Positions 7,831 to 18,354 of a DNA stretch of 64,000 nucleotides are shown here, piece by piece. The notes beneath the pieces are model-generated. The model saw only the letters and a list, made by a program, of their open reading frames with translations, had not been told where the DNA came from and made no database searches. The stretch is from Chloroflexota bacterium. GTDB lineage: Bacteria; Chloroflexota; Limnocylindria; P2-11E. The stretch is taken from assembly GCA_005883625.1 (NCBI GenBank), contig VBDU01000092.1:1-64000 (forward strand), given 5' to 3'. The position numbers and the translations under genes were made by a program. Positions within the stretch are counted from its first letter, which is position 1. Each line of letters starts with the position of its first letter.

Positions 7831-8367
7831 CTAGCGCAGGATCGAGTCGAGCCAGCGCGCCGCGGCTTCGACCGCCTCCGGCTCGGCGGCGCCGAAGTCG
7901 TGGCCCGCGCCCGCGATGACGACGAGGTCGATGCGCGGGTTGCGGCCCGCGATGCGCTCGAGCACGCCGAGCGGACCGAGCTCGTCGCGCTCGCCCTGCA
8001 CCACGAGCGTGGGGCAGGCGACGGCCTCGAGGGCGGCCTCGTCGTCGGTCCGCGGCCGGCCCGGCGGCGCGATCGGATGACCGAGGATGGCGAGCGCGTC
8101 CGGCGGCTCGGCCCGCGCGAGGAACGCGCACATCCGTCCGCCGAACGAACGGCCGACGAGCGCGATCCGCTCCGCTCCCTCCTCGCGCAACCGCTCGCGT
8201 GCGCCGCGCAGGTCCGCGAGCTCGCGCTCGTATGCTCGACTCGGCCGCGAGCCGCGCGTCGAGAAGGTGACCGCACGTGCCGCGATGCCGTCCTTCGCCA
8301 GGCGAGCGGCAAGAGCGCGGAGGATGGGCTGCCGGTCGTCGCCGCCGTACCCGGGCGCGAGCACCAC
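7831..8367 (-). CDS. Alpha/beta-hydrolase-fold protein (dienelactone hydrolase/KANL3-Tex30-like)
   Basis: 178 residues from GTG at 8367 (VVLAPGYGGDDR). The frame stays open further upstream, but there it lies over the end of ligD in another frame. Hydrolase motifs are the oxyanion stretch LAPGYGGDD, the nucleophile elbow GRSFGGR (G-x-S-x-G with Ser), an acid candidate in VVQGERDELGP and the catalytic His in IAGAGHDFG. The order and short length match the KANL3/Tex30 and small dienelactone-hydrolase groups. Substrate unknown. The start lies about 11 bases after the ligD stop on the same strand, so it is probably the last gene of the ligD transcript. Confidence 0.75.
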   Translation of the reverse strand: MVLAPGYGGDDRQPILRALAARLAKDGIAARAVTFSTRGSRPSRAYERELADLRGARERLREEGAERIALVGRSFGGRMCAFLARAEPPDALAILGHPIAPPGRPRTDDEAALEAVACPTLVVQGERDELGPLGVLERIAGRNPRIDLVVIAGAGHDFGAAEPEAVEAAARWLDSILR

Positions 8368-8378
8368 CGCGCGCGCGC

Positions 8379-10769
8379 TCAGGCCGGGACCTTCGGGAGC
8401 TTCTGCGCGAGCTCGAGCGAGGGCGCGAGCAGATCGCCGACCTGCTCGAGGCGCGTGGGCATGTTCGCCATCGTGAAGGCATCGGGACGACCGAGAGAGG
8501 GGATCTCGTCCCACCGCAGGGGCGCGGACACCGGCGCGCGGCGGATCGGGCGCACGCTGTAGGGACCAGCCGTCGACTTCATGCGCACGTTCTGCAGGTA
8601 GTCGATGTAGATGCCGCGCCGCCGCGCCTTCGCGAACTCGAGCGTCACGAGCTTGGGCAGCCGCTCGCGCGCGAGCTCCCCGACGCGCAGCGCGAACGCC
8701 CGCGTCTCGTCGAACGTGTAGCGGAGGACGATCGGGACGAGCACGTGGATCCCCCGCGAGCCCGTCGTCTTGGGGAAGCCCTCAAGGTGCAGATCATCGA
8801 GGACCTGCTTCACGACGCGGGCGACCTCCTTCACGTCGTCCCAGGTCGCGCCCTCGGCGGGATCGAGGTCGATCATCACGTTGTCCGGGTGGTCGGGGTC
8901 GTCGACGCGGGCGAGCCGTGGGTGGATCTCGATCGCCGTGTAGTTCGCCATCCACACCAGCGTCGCCATGTCGTTCGCGAGGATGTAGTCGTTCTCGGGC
9001 TCGTGGGGATCCTTCCAGCTCTTCACCCACTCCGGGGTGAACCCGGGCTTGTTCTTCTGGTAGAAGCTCTGCCCGCTGATCCCGTCGGGGAAGGGTTTCA
9101 GGGTGAGCGGCCTGTCGCGCAGCCACGGGATCAGGTACGGCGAGACCTCCGTGTAGTAGCGGATGAGATCCGCCTTCGTGTAGCCGTCCTCGGGCCAGAG
9201 CACCTTCTCGAGGTTCGTGAGCTTGACCCGCCTGCCCTCGACCTCGAGCACGGCGGGCACCCGCGGGGCCGGCGCGGTGCCGTCGCCAGAGGGCGGCTTC
9301 ACCGCGGCCTGCTTCGCGGCGTGCTGCGCCTTCTTCGCCGATTCGACGCGCTCCTCGCCGGTGCAGTCCTTCGGATCGACGTCGGGTCGCAGGCCGCGAT
9401 ACGTGGGATGGCGAAGCGTGCCGTCTCGGGTGATCTCACCGTACGCGACCTCGCACACGAGCTCCGGCAGGCACCAGCGGGCGGGCTGGTTCACCCGCGG
9501 CGGCGTGGCGAAGGGGGAGGTTGGCGACTCGTGCTTCTCGAGCATCCCAAGCAGGTCGCGCAGGGTGCGTTCGTCGAAGCCGGTGCCGACGTGGCCGACA
9601 GGCTGCAGCTCTCCGTCGCGGTACACGCCCAGGAGGAGCGCGCCGAGCGTCTTCGCGCGCCCGCCCTGCCCCTCGGTCCAGCCGCCGATGACGCAGTCCA
9701 TGGAGCGGAACGCCTTGATCTTCACCCACGCCGGCGAGCGCGCGCCCGGGACGTACACCGAGTCGAGGCGCTTGGCGACGATCCCTTCGAGACCCTGCTC
9801 ACGCGCCGCAGCGAACAGCGCGAGGCCCGTCCCGACGAAGCCCTCGGAGCGCCGGATCGCGCCCATCGGCGTCAGCGCGGCGTCGAGCTTGGCGAGCCGC
9901 TCGCGCAGAGGACGGCGCGTGAGGTCCTCGCCGTCGAGATACAGGATGTCGAAGGCCTCGTAGACGACCGGCGTCGAGCGTCGGAGCTTGCGGATCGCGG
10001 ACTCGTCGGTCTGGTGCATCCGGGGCTGCAGGCGCTGGAAGCTCGGCACGCCTTTCGGGTCGAGGGCCACGATCTCGCCGTCGACGATCGCCTGGTAGCC
10101 GCCGGTGAGCGCCTCGGCGACCTGCGTGGCCTCGGGGTACTGCTTCGTGCAGTCGAGGAGGTTGCGCGTCTGCAGCCGCACCTCGCCCCCGTCGACGAAC
10201 GCGAGCGTGCGCACGCCGTCCCATTTCGGCTCGTACACGAAGTCCGGCGAATCGAACGGCTCGTCCGCCGCGACCGCCATCATCGGGGGGACCTTCTGTG
10301 CGAGCGGGTCGGCCTTCGGCGGCGTCCCGTGCTTGATCATGAGCCAGTCACGGCCCTCGTTCTGGCGCGTCTTCACGAGGACCCACTCGCCCACGAGGCG
10401 CTTGCCCGCGAACTTGATCTTGAGCTCGTCGTCCTTCTCCTCGAGAGTCTCGAACGTCCCCGTGTCCCAGATCGTCATCGTCCCGGCGCCGTAGCCGTCG
10501 GGGATCACGCCGTGGAACGTGAGGTACTCGATCGGGTGGTCCTCGGTGTGGACCGCCAGCCGGCGCTTGCCCGCCTCGAGTGGCGGACCGTTCGGGACGG
10601 CCCACGACGCGAGGATCCCGCGCATCTCGAGACGCACGTCCCAGTGCAGGCGCGTCGCGTGATGGCGATGGACCACGTAGCGGCGTGTCGCCTCCCCCTT
10701 CGGCTGCCGACCCTTCGGCTCGGGCGTCCGGGCGAAGTCGCGTTTGCGCTGGTACTCGGTGAGGCTCAC
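8379..10769 (-). CDS. ligD: Multidomain NHEJ DNA ligase LigD (PE-LIG-POL)
   Basis: 796 residues, with three domains in Pseudomonas-type order. The 3'-phosphoesterase spans about 1-145 (HHATRLHWDVRLEM and PDGYGAGTMTIWD). The ATP-dependent ligase spans about 150-470 (nucleotidyl Lys182 in YEPKWDGVRT, then VDGEIVALD and EGIVAKRLDS). The primase-like polymerase spans about 500-796 (LTNLEKVLWPEDGYTKADLI, the acidic pair in NVMIDLDP, and TTGSRGIHVLVPI). It cleans 3' ends, adds nucleotides and seals double-strand breaks with Ku. It is divergent from the DUF885 gene, with 36 bases between starts. Together with Ku (12930) and a second ligase (13788) it makes a complete bacterial end-joining set. Confidence 0.95.
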   Translation of the reverse strand: MSLTEYQRKRDFARTPEPKGRQPKGEATRRYVVHRHHATRLHWDVRLEMRGILASWAVPNGPPLEAGKRRLAVHTEDHPIEYLTFHGVIPDGYGAGTMTIWDTGTFETLEEKDDELKIKFAGKRLVGEWVLVKTRQNEGRDWLMIKHGTPPKADPLAQKVPPMMAVAADEPFDSPDFVYEPKWDGVRTLAFVDGGEVRLQTRNLLDCTKQYPEATQVAEALTGGYQAIVDGEIVALDPKGVPSFQRLQPRMHQTDESAIRKLRRSTPVVYEAFDILYLDGEDLTRRPLRERLAKLDAALTPMGAIRRSEGFVGTGLALFAAAREQGLEGIVAKRLDSVYVPGARSPAWVKIKAFRSMDCVIGGWTEGQGGRAKTLGALLLGVYRDGELQPVGHVGTGFDERTLRDLLGMLEKHESPTSPFATPPRVNQPARWCLPELVCEVAYGEITRDGTLRHPTYRGLRPDVDPKDCTGEERVESAKKAQHAAKQAAVKPPSGDGTAPAPRVPAVLEVEGRRVKLTNLEKVLWPEDGYTKADLIRYYTEVSPYLIPWLRDRPLTLKPFPDGISGQSFYQKNKPGFTPEWVKSWKDPHEPENDYILANDMATLVWMANYTAIEIHPRLARVDDPDHPDNVMIDLDPAEGATWDDVKEVARVVKQVLDDLHLEGFPKTTGSRGIHVLVPIVLRYTFDETRAFALRVGELARERLPKLVTLEFAKARRRGIYIDYLQNVRMKSTAGPYSVRPIRRAPVSAPLRWDEIPSLGRPDAFTMANMPTRLEQVGDLLAPSLELAQKLPKVPA

Positions 10770-10805
10770 TCTTGCTCTTCCGCCAATTGTCTCGGAGGTC
10801 CGTTC

Positions 10806-12437
10806 ATGGCGTCGGCCTCGTTCTCCGCCCTCGTCAAGAGCTACCTCGATGAGCGCTACGAGGAGTCACCGACGTGGGCCAGCATCCTCGGCCTGACCGA
10901 GTACGACGAGCGCTCGACGGACCTCTCAGCCGAGGCGTTCCGCCGGCGCGACGCGCGCGTGCTCGAGTGGACCCGGCGCTTCCGCTCCGCGGTCGACGCG
11001 GAGCTCGCTCCGAACGAGCGGATCGATCGCGACGTCGTGCTCGCCTCGCTGCGCGGGCGCGAGCTCCTGCAGCCGCGCGAGGAGTGGCGGCGACAGCCGA
11101 GCGTCTACTTGAATCCGTCCCTTCAGGGGGTCTTCACGCTCTTCCTCCACCGCCTCCGTCCCGAGCGCGAGCTCGCCGACGCCGCGCGCGCGCGGCTCGA
11201 GGCCGTCCCCGAGCAGATCGGGCACGGCAAGGCGAACCTCGATCTGCCGAACGCCCCCCGCGTCTACATCGATCGCGCCATCGGCCAGGCGAAGGCCGCG
11301 GCCCGCTACGCGCGCGACCTGGTCCCCGCCGAGGTGAAGGACGCCTCGCTGCGGGAGCGGCTCGCCGGGGCCGGAGCCGTCGCGGGAGCGGCGTACGAGG
11401 ACTTCGCGGCCTTCCTCGGAGGCAACAAGGAGCGCGCGACTGGCGACTACGCCATCGGCGCGGACCTCTACACCGCGCTGCTCAAGGATTCGGAGCTTCT
11501 CCCGTACGACGCGCGCGAGCTGCGCGAGCGCGGCGAGGAGCAGTACGAGCTGCTGTCGGCGGAAGCGAACAGGATCGCCGAGGACATCGACGGATCCGGC
11601 GACTGGGTGAAGACCTGCGCGACGCTCAACCGCGTCCACGCGCCGACGCCCGAAGCGATGCGCGCCGAGTACGAGGCGTGGACCGAGAAGGCGCGCACGT
11701 TCCTCCGTGAGACCGGCCTCGTGACGCTGCCGGCGGGCGAGCGCTGCAGTGTCGAGCCGTCGCCGCTCTTCCAGCGGCCGATCCTCGCTGTCGCGAGCTA
11801 CAACGCGCCGCCCGCGTTCAGCGATTCGCGGCACGGCCACTTCTTCGTCCCGTACCCGCCCGACGGGACGCCGCCGGAGGAGGTGCAGAAGCGGCTCGAA
11901 GGCAATTCCAGCGCGGGCATCCCCACGACCGCGGTCCACGAGGCGTACCCCGGCCATCACTGGCACCTCGTCATGGCCAAGGCGAACCCCTCCCCGATCC
12001 GCAGGACGCACTGGACGTCGTATTTCGGCGAGGGCTGGGCGCTCTACGCGGAGCGGGTGATGCGCGAGCAGGGCTTCTTCACTGACCCGAGGCAGCTCAT
12101 CTTCCAGTACGAGGCGACACTCTTCCGCGCCGCGCGGATCGTCGTCGACGTCGGGCTGCACTCCGGAGAGATGACCTTCGAGCAGGCCGTCGACTTCATG
12201 ACCGAGAAGGGGAACCTCACGCCACCGAACGCGCGCGCCGAGGTCGGCCGGTACTGCTCGTGGCCCACGCAGGCGTCCAGCTACCTCACCGGCATGCTCG
12301 AGATCGTGGACATCCGCACGCGCTGGCTCGCGCGGAAGGGCTCGAGCGACCGCGCGGCGCTCCGCGAGTTCCACGACGCGATCACGTCGACCGGCTCCAT
12401 TCCGACCACGCTCGCGGAGCGGGCGATCGCCGCGTGA
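10806..12437 (+). CDS. DUF885-family protein, predicted zinc metallopeptidase
   Basis: 543 residues from ATG at 10806, with GGAGG upstream. DUF885 proteins are large, mostly helical, and carry an HExxx(x)GHH-like motif. Here it is VHEAYPGHHWHL (about residue 379), followed by FGEGWALYAERVM, which supplies the downstream Glu typical of gluzincin-like sites. No signal peptide is visible, so the protein is cytoplasmic. The family is predicted to be peptidases, but substrates are mostly unknown. Its stop overlaps the GTG of the DUF1232 gene (GTGA), so the two are coupled. Confidence 0.85.
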   Translation: MASASFSALVKSYLDERYEESPTWASILGLTEYDERSTDLSAEAFRRRDARVLEWTRRFRSAVDAELAPNERIDRDVVLASLRGRELLQPREEWRRQPSVYLNPSLQGVFTLFLHRLRPERELADAARARLEAVPEQIGHGKANLDLPNAPRVYIDRAIGQAKAAARYARDLVPAEVKDASLRERLAGAGAVAGAAYEDFAAFLGGNKERATGDYAIGADLYTALLKDSELLPYDARELRERGEEQYELLSAEANRIAEDIDGSGDWVKTCATLNRVHAPTPEAMRAEYEAWTEKARTFLRETGLVTLPAGERCSVEPSPLFQRPILAVASYNAPPAFSDSRHGHFFVPYPPDGTPPEEVQKRLEGNSSAGIPTTAVHEAYPGHHWHLVMAKANPSPIRRTHWTSYFGEGWALYAERVMREQGFFTDPRQLIFQYEATLFRAARIVVDVGLHSGEMTFEQAVDFMTEKGNLTPPNARAEVGRYCSWPTQASSYLTGMLEIVDIRTRWLARKGSSDRAALREFHDAITSTGSIPTTLAERAIAA

Positions 12438-12856
12438 GCGATCTGCCCTGGTGGGCGATCGCGATCCTTGTGATCGTCGCGATCTGGATCGTGGCAGCCG
12501 TGGTCCTCGTCGCCCTCGGTCGGGTCGTCCTCGCGCGCGAGCTCGCGACGATCCTTCCCAACCTCATCCGTCTCTTCGCCGGGCTCCTCCGCGACGGGCG
12601 CGTTCCTCTGCGGGCGAAGATCGTCCTCGCGATCGCGTCGCTTTACCTGGCGTCGCCGATCGACCTTATCCCCGATTTCGTCCCGCTGGCCGGAGGGCTC
12701 GACGACGCGGTCGTCGCCGGGTTCGCCCTGCGCTTCGTCCTGAGCACGACCGATCCGGCGCTCGTGCGGTCCCACTGGCGCGGCGATCCGGCGACGCTCG
12801 AACGGCTCACGCGCTGGCTGCGGGTCGGCGGTGTCATCCCGCCCGCGGTGCCTTGA
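12434..12856 (+). CDS. DUF1232 (YkvA-like) membrane protein
   Basis: 140 residues from GTG at 12434, overlapping the previous stop. An N-terminal transmembrane helix (WWAIAILVIVAIWIVAAVVLVAL) is followed by an amphipathic region and the DUF1232 core, LRAKIVLAIASLYLASPIDLIPDF, whose SPIDLIPDF motif is diagnostic. The family (YkvA) is of unknown function. The location between DUF885 and ku suggests co-transcription with the repair genes but no functional link is evident. Confidence 0.85.
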   Translation: MSDLPWWAIAILVIVAIWIVAAVVLVALGRVVLARELATILPNLIRLFAGLLRDGRVPLRAKIVLAIASLYLASPIDLIPDFVPLAGGLDDAVVAGFALRFVLSTTDPALVRSHWRGDPATLERLTRWLRVGGVIPPAVP

Positions 12857-12929
12857 CGAGACCGGGTATGCTCGCGCGGCTGCGCCGCGCGGGAAAACCG
12901 AGAGAGACGGCGGCGGCGAGGTGTTCACG

Positions 12930-13769
12930 ATGCCACGGTCCATCTGGCGCGGCGTGATGAGCTTTGGGATGGTCGCGATCCCGGTGCGGCTGTATCTCGC
13001 CACCGAGAGCACCAGCAAGGTCTCGTTCAACCTCCTCTGCCCGGAGCACAAGAGCCGCATCAAGAACAAGCGCTGGTGCGTGGAGGGCGACCACGAGGTC
13101 GCCTGGGGCGACGTCGTCCGTGGGTACGAGTACGAGAAGGGAAGCTATGTCGAGCTCGATGACGCGGACCTCGAGAAGCTGCCGCTCCGGTCGAGCAAGG
13201 CGATCGACATCTCCGGCTTCATCAAGGAGGAGGAGCTCCCGGGCTCCCTCTACTACCAGTCGGCGTATTACCTCGAGCCGGAGAAGTCTGCCGAGAAGCC
13301 GTACGCGCTCCTCAAAAAGACGCTCGACAAGACGGGCCGGATCGCCATCGCGAAGTTCGCGCTGCGCGACCGCGAGCGGCTCGTCTCGGTGCGCCCCCAC
13401 GACGGGGCGCTGCTCATGAACACTCTGCACTGGCCCGACGAGATCCGTTCGACCGGGGACCTCGACATCCCGGAGGACGTGAAGGTGTCTCCGGCGGAGC
13501 TGAAGATGGCCGAGAACCTCGTGAACATGATGGCCACCGAGTTCGAGCCGGACGAATACAAGGACGAGTACAAGGAGGCGGTCCTGAAGGTCGTCGAGGC
13601 GAAGGTGGAGAAGCGCGAGGTCATCGAGGCCCCCGAGCCCGAGGCGGAGACGACGGTCGTCGACCTCATGTCGGCGCTCAAGGCGTCGGTCGAGAAGGCG
13701 AAGAAGGGCGAGGCGAAGACGAAGCGATCCGCGGCCTCGTCTCGGAGCGCGCGCCGCAAGGCTTCGTAG
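12930..13769 (+). CDS. ku: Ku homodimeric end-binding protein
   Basis: 279 residues, typical for bacterial Ku (250-300). The ATG at 12930 gives MPRSIWRGVMSFGMVAIPVRLY, the conserved Ku opening (x-x-R-x-x-W-x-G-x-x-S-F-G-L/M-V-x-I-P-V). The ring core (RWCVEGDHEVAWGDVVRGYE, LEPEKSAEKPYALL) is followed by a helical C-terminus ending in a Lys/Ser/Arg-rich tail (KAKKGEAKTKRSAASSRSAR), the type of tail that modulates DNA threading and LigD recruitment. A GTG nine bases upstream is an alternative start. It binds blunt or near-blunt DNA ends and recruits LigD. Confidence 0.95.
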   Translation: MPRSIWRGVMSFGMVAIPVRLYLATESTSKVSFNLLCPEHKSRIKNKRWCVEGDHEVAWGDVVRGYEYEKGSYVELDDADLEKLPLRSSKAIDISGFIKEEELPGSLYYQSAYYLEPEKSAEKPYALLKKTLDKTGRIAIAKFALRDRERLVSVRPHDGALLMNTLHWPDEIRSTGDLDIPEDVKVSPAELKMAENLVNMMATEFEPDEYKDEYKEAVLKVVEAKVEKREVIEAPEPEAETTVVDLMSALKASVEKAKKGEAKTKRSAASSRSARRKAS

Positions 13770-13787
13770 CCTCCTATCCTCGTCGTC

Positions 13788-14861
13788 GTGCCGCGCGAGA
13801 CCGACGTCGCAGACGAGGCGCAGCACCCGACGCTCATCGACGTCGCGGCCGCGAGGAGCGGGCTCCCGCGCGGGCTCGTGCCGATGCGGCCACGCCTCGC
13901 GCGCCGCGCCTTCAACTCTCCTGACTTCGTCTTCGAGGTGAAGTGGGACGGCATCCGCGCGCTGGCGGCGCGCGACGCCGCCGGGCTGCGCGTCACGGAC
14001 CGCGCGGGCGGGGACCTCCTCCCCGTCGTGCCCGAGCTGCGCGAGATGAGCCTCCCGGAGGGCACGCTCCTCGACGGCGAGATCGTCGTGTGCGACTCGC
14101 GCGGCCGCCCGAGCTACGACCTCCTCGCCGGCCGCGTCGGGCCAAAGGCCGCGAAGCGCGGCCGGGGTCCCGTGTTCGTCGCCTTCGATCTGCTCTACGA
14201 CCGCGGCCGCGAGCTCCTGCGCCGGCCCCTCGCGGACCGGCGCGCCCGCCTTCTCGCGGCCGGGCTCGGCAGCCGCGTCATCGCGACGCCGGAGCACCTC
14301 GACAGCGATGGCGAGCCGTTCCTCGAGGTCGTCGCCGAGTACGGTCTCGAGGGCATCGTGGCGAAGCGGCGCGACGGCCGCTACGTGCCGGGCGGGCGGA
14401 GCGCGGAGTGGCTGAAGTGCCCGGTGACGCCACGCGCGGACGTCGTCCTGTCCGGTCTCGTGGTCGAGGACCGGCGGGGGGCGACGCGGGCGCTCTGCGG
14501 TCTGCGCGCGGACGACGGCACGCTGGGGTACGCCGGCGACGCGTACGTGCCCCCGTATCTCGGCGCCTGGCTCGAGGAGGCCACCCGCGACTTCGCGAGC
14601 GACACCTCCCCGTTCGGCGGCCCCATCGGGATGCGCACCGGCCTGCGCTTTCTTCGGCCGCGCCTCGTCGCCATCGTCGAACACTCGGGTCTTGTCGACG
14701 GCGAGCTGCGCGACGCGCGCTTTCGCGCGCTGCGGCTGGACGGCCGAATCGAGGACTGCCGGATCGAGGAACCGGTCGACGTGCCTTCGTCACCGCCGTC
14801 CGGCGCGCGTGATCGGCCGCGGCTCGTCGTCCTGCACAGCCTGCCGTTTCAGATGGAGTAG
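13788..14861 (+). CDS. ATP-dependent DNA ligase (LigC/LigD-LIG-like), stand-alone
   Basis: 357 residues from GTG at 13788, 18 bases after ku. Motif I is FEVKWDGIRAL with the nucleotidyl Lys. Motif III region is FVAFDLLYDRG, preceded by LLDGEIVV, and motif IV is GLEGIVAKRRDGRY. The C-terminal OB domain (FLRPRLVAIVEHS) completes the ligase. It has no PE or POL module, so it resembles LigC-type accessory ligases. Mycobacteria carry such second ligases as LigD backups. Adjacent to ku, it is the third component of the end-joining locus. A Pro/Ser/Arg tail after residue 330 is not conserved in the fold. Confidence 0.88.
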   Translation: MPRETDVADEAQHPTLIDVAAARSGLPRGLVPMRPRLARRAFNSPDFVFEVKWDGIRALAARDAAGLRVTDRAGGDLLPVVPELREMSLPEGTLLDGEIVVCDSRGRPSYDLLAGRVGPKAAKRGRGPVFVAFDLLYDRGRELLRRPLADRRARLLAAGLGSRVIATPEHLDSDGEPFLEVVAEYGLEGIVAKRRDGRYVPGGRSAEWLKCPVTPRADVVLSGLVVEDRRGATRALCGLRADDGTLGYAGDAYVPPYLGAWLEEATRDFASDTSPFGGPIGMRTGLRFLRPRLVAIVEHSGLVDGELRDARFRALRLDGRIEDCRIEEPVDVPSSPPSGARDRPRLVVLHSLPFQME

Positions 14862-14884
14862 AGCCGCGGACCACGGTCGGCTAA

Positions 14885-17223
<2,339 letters not shown>

Positions 17224-17232
17224 CGACTTCGT

Positions 17233-17256
17233 CCGCGCCGGCTAGAGACGGCGCGG
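17233..17256. terminator. Bidirectional hairpin between convergent genes
   Basis: Arms CCGCGCCG and CGGCGCGG pair around an 8-base loop that contains the holA stop codon region. The position between two convergent genes fits a shared terminator. There is no clear U-tract on either side. Confidence 0.45.
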
Positions 17257-18354
17257 GGGCTCGACGAGGAGCATGTCGCGCAGGTCCGCGCCGGCGACGC
17301 CGCATAGGTCGAGGACGCAGAGCATCAGCGCCGCCCCGTCCGACTCGGCGCGGCCGGTCTTGATGACCTGATCCGTCGCGTAGATCGCCTCGTACGCGCG
17401 CAGGATGTCGACCCGCGTGATACGGCGCGCGAAGGCCGTCGCGCGGGCGATCGCGCCGGGCGTGGAGCGGATCGCCTTGGCCATCCGCTCGGCGTCGGCG
17501 TTCGTCTTCATCGCCGAGGCGAACAGGAGGACGCGGAACTGCCAGAGCAGCAGGGCGAGGATCTGCTGCACCGCGTTACCGTCCGCGAGGAGCCGCTCGC
17601 ACGTCGCGATCGCCGTGCGCGCGTCGCGCCGGACGACGGCCTGTGTGAGCTCGAAGACATCCGCCTCGATCGCGCCGCTGACGAGCGCCTGGACGTCGGC
17701 GCCGGAGACGGCCCTCCCGGCTGCGAACGCGCCGAGCTTGCGTACCTCCTGCTCGATGCGCTCCGTGTCCGGCCCGATCGCGGATGCGAGCATCGCGACG
17801 GCGTCCGGACCCATCGCGATGCCGTGAAGCCGGGCGCGCGCCTCGATCCATGGGCCGACCTCCACCGGAAAGAGCCGCTCGATCCGTTCGACCGCGCCGC
17901 CCGCCGTGTCGACGGCGTCGACGAGGCTCGTCGGCTGCGCGGGCGCCGGTCTGGCCCGCGCACCGCGCCGGCCGCGACCGGCGGCGAGCCGCTCGACCGA
18001 AACGAGGACGAGCGCGGCCTCGCGAGGGAAGCCGAGGACGACGTCCATCTCGCGGAGCGCTTCCGCGTGCTCGACGATGACGACTCGACGCTCGTCGACC
18101 GCGTCGAAGAGCCCCTGGCTCTGCCCCGCGAGCGCGATCGCCGACGCCGGATCGCTACGCGCGTCCAGGCGGGCCACGCCGAGCAGCGCGCCGAGCCGCG
18201 GCTCGGGGAGCGTACCGAGACCGCCCGAGGCGGTGCTCTCTCCGCCGAGCAGCGCGCCAACGAGCTCACCGAGACGCAGGCGCGTGCGGAACGGATCCTC
18301 CCCGTGGAGGAGGAAGACCGTTCGCGTGGGTGCGGACGGCGAGGCCTGTGCCAC
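17242..18354 (-). CDS. holA: DNA polymerase III delta subunit
   Basis: 370 residues from GTG at 18354 (VAQASPSAPTRTVFLLHGEDPF). The FLLHGEDPFRTRLRLGEL opening matches HolA (LxGxDxxL). Later landmarks are VVIVEHAEAL, the LxxELxKLxxFA-like IEQEVRKLGAFAAG, and the helical domain III (FELTQAVVRRD ... ILALLLWQFRVLL). It is the clamp-loader wrench that opens DnaN. The usual ATP-binding motifs are absent, as expected for delta. The start lies inside comEC: the genes overlap by 89 bases in different frames, unusual for this compact genome, and no nearer start codon exists. The tail encodes IKTGRAESDGAALMLCVLDLC. Confidence 0.85.
   Translation of the reverse strand: MAQASPSAPTRTVFLLHGEDPFRTRLRLGELVGALLGGESTASGGLGTLPEPRLGALLGVARLDARSDPASAIALAGQSQGLFDAVDERRVVIVEHAEALREMDVVLGFPREAALVLVSVERLAAGRGRRGARARPAPAQPTSLVDAVDTAGGAVERIERLFPVEVGPWIEARARLHGIAMGPDAVAMLASAIGPDTERIEQEVRKLGAFAAGRAVSGADVQALVSGAIEADVFELTQAVVRRDARTAIATCERLLADGNAVQQILALLLWQFRVLLFASAMKTNADAERMAKAIRSTPGAIARATAFARRITRVDILRAYEAIYATDQVIKTGRAESDGAALMLCVLDLCGVAGADLRDMLLVEPPRRL

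Noticed and set aside
8277..10800. Very long open frame on the plus strand opposite ligD
   Set aside because: It reads antisense to a clear LigD with full motifs. In high-GC DNA third-position bias leaves long stop-free antisense frames, and its residues (Arg/Val/Glu/Leu-rich, no motif) look like a shadow.
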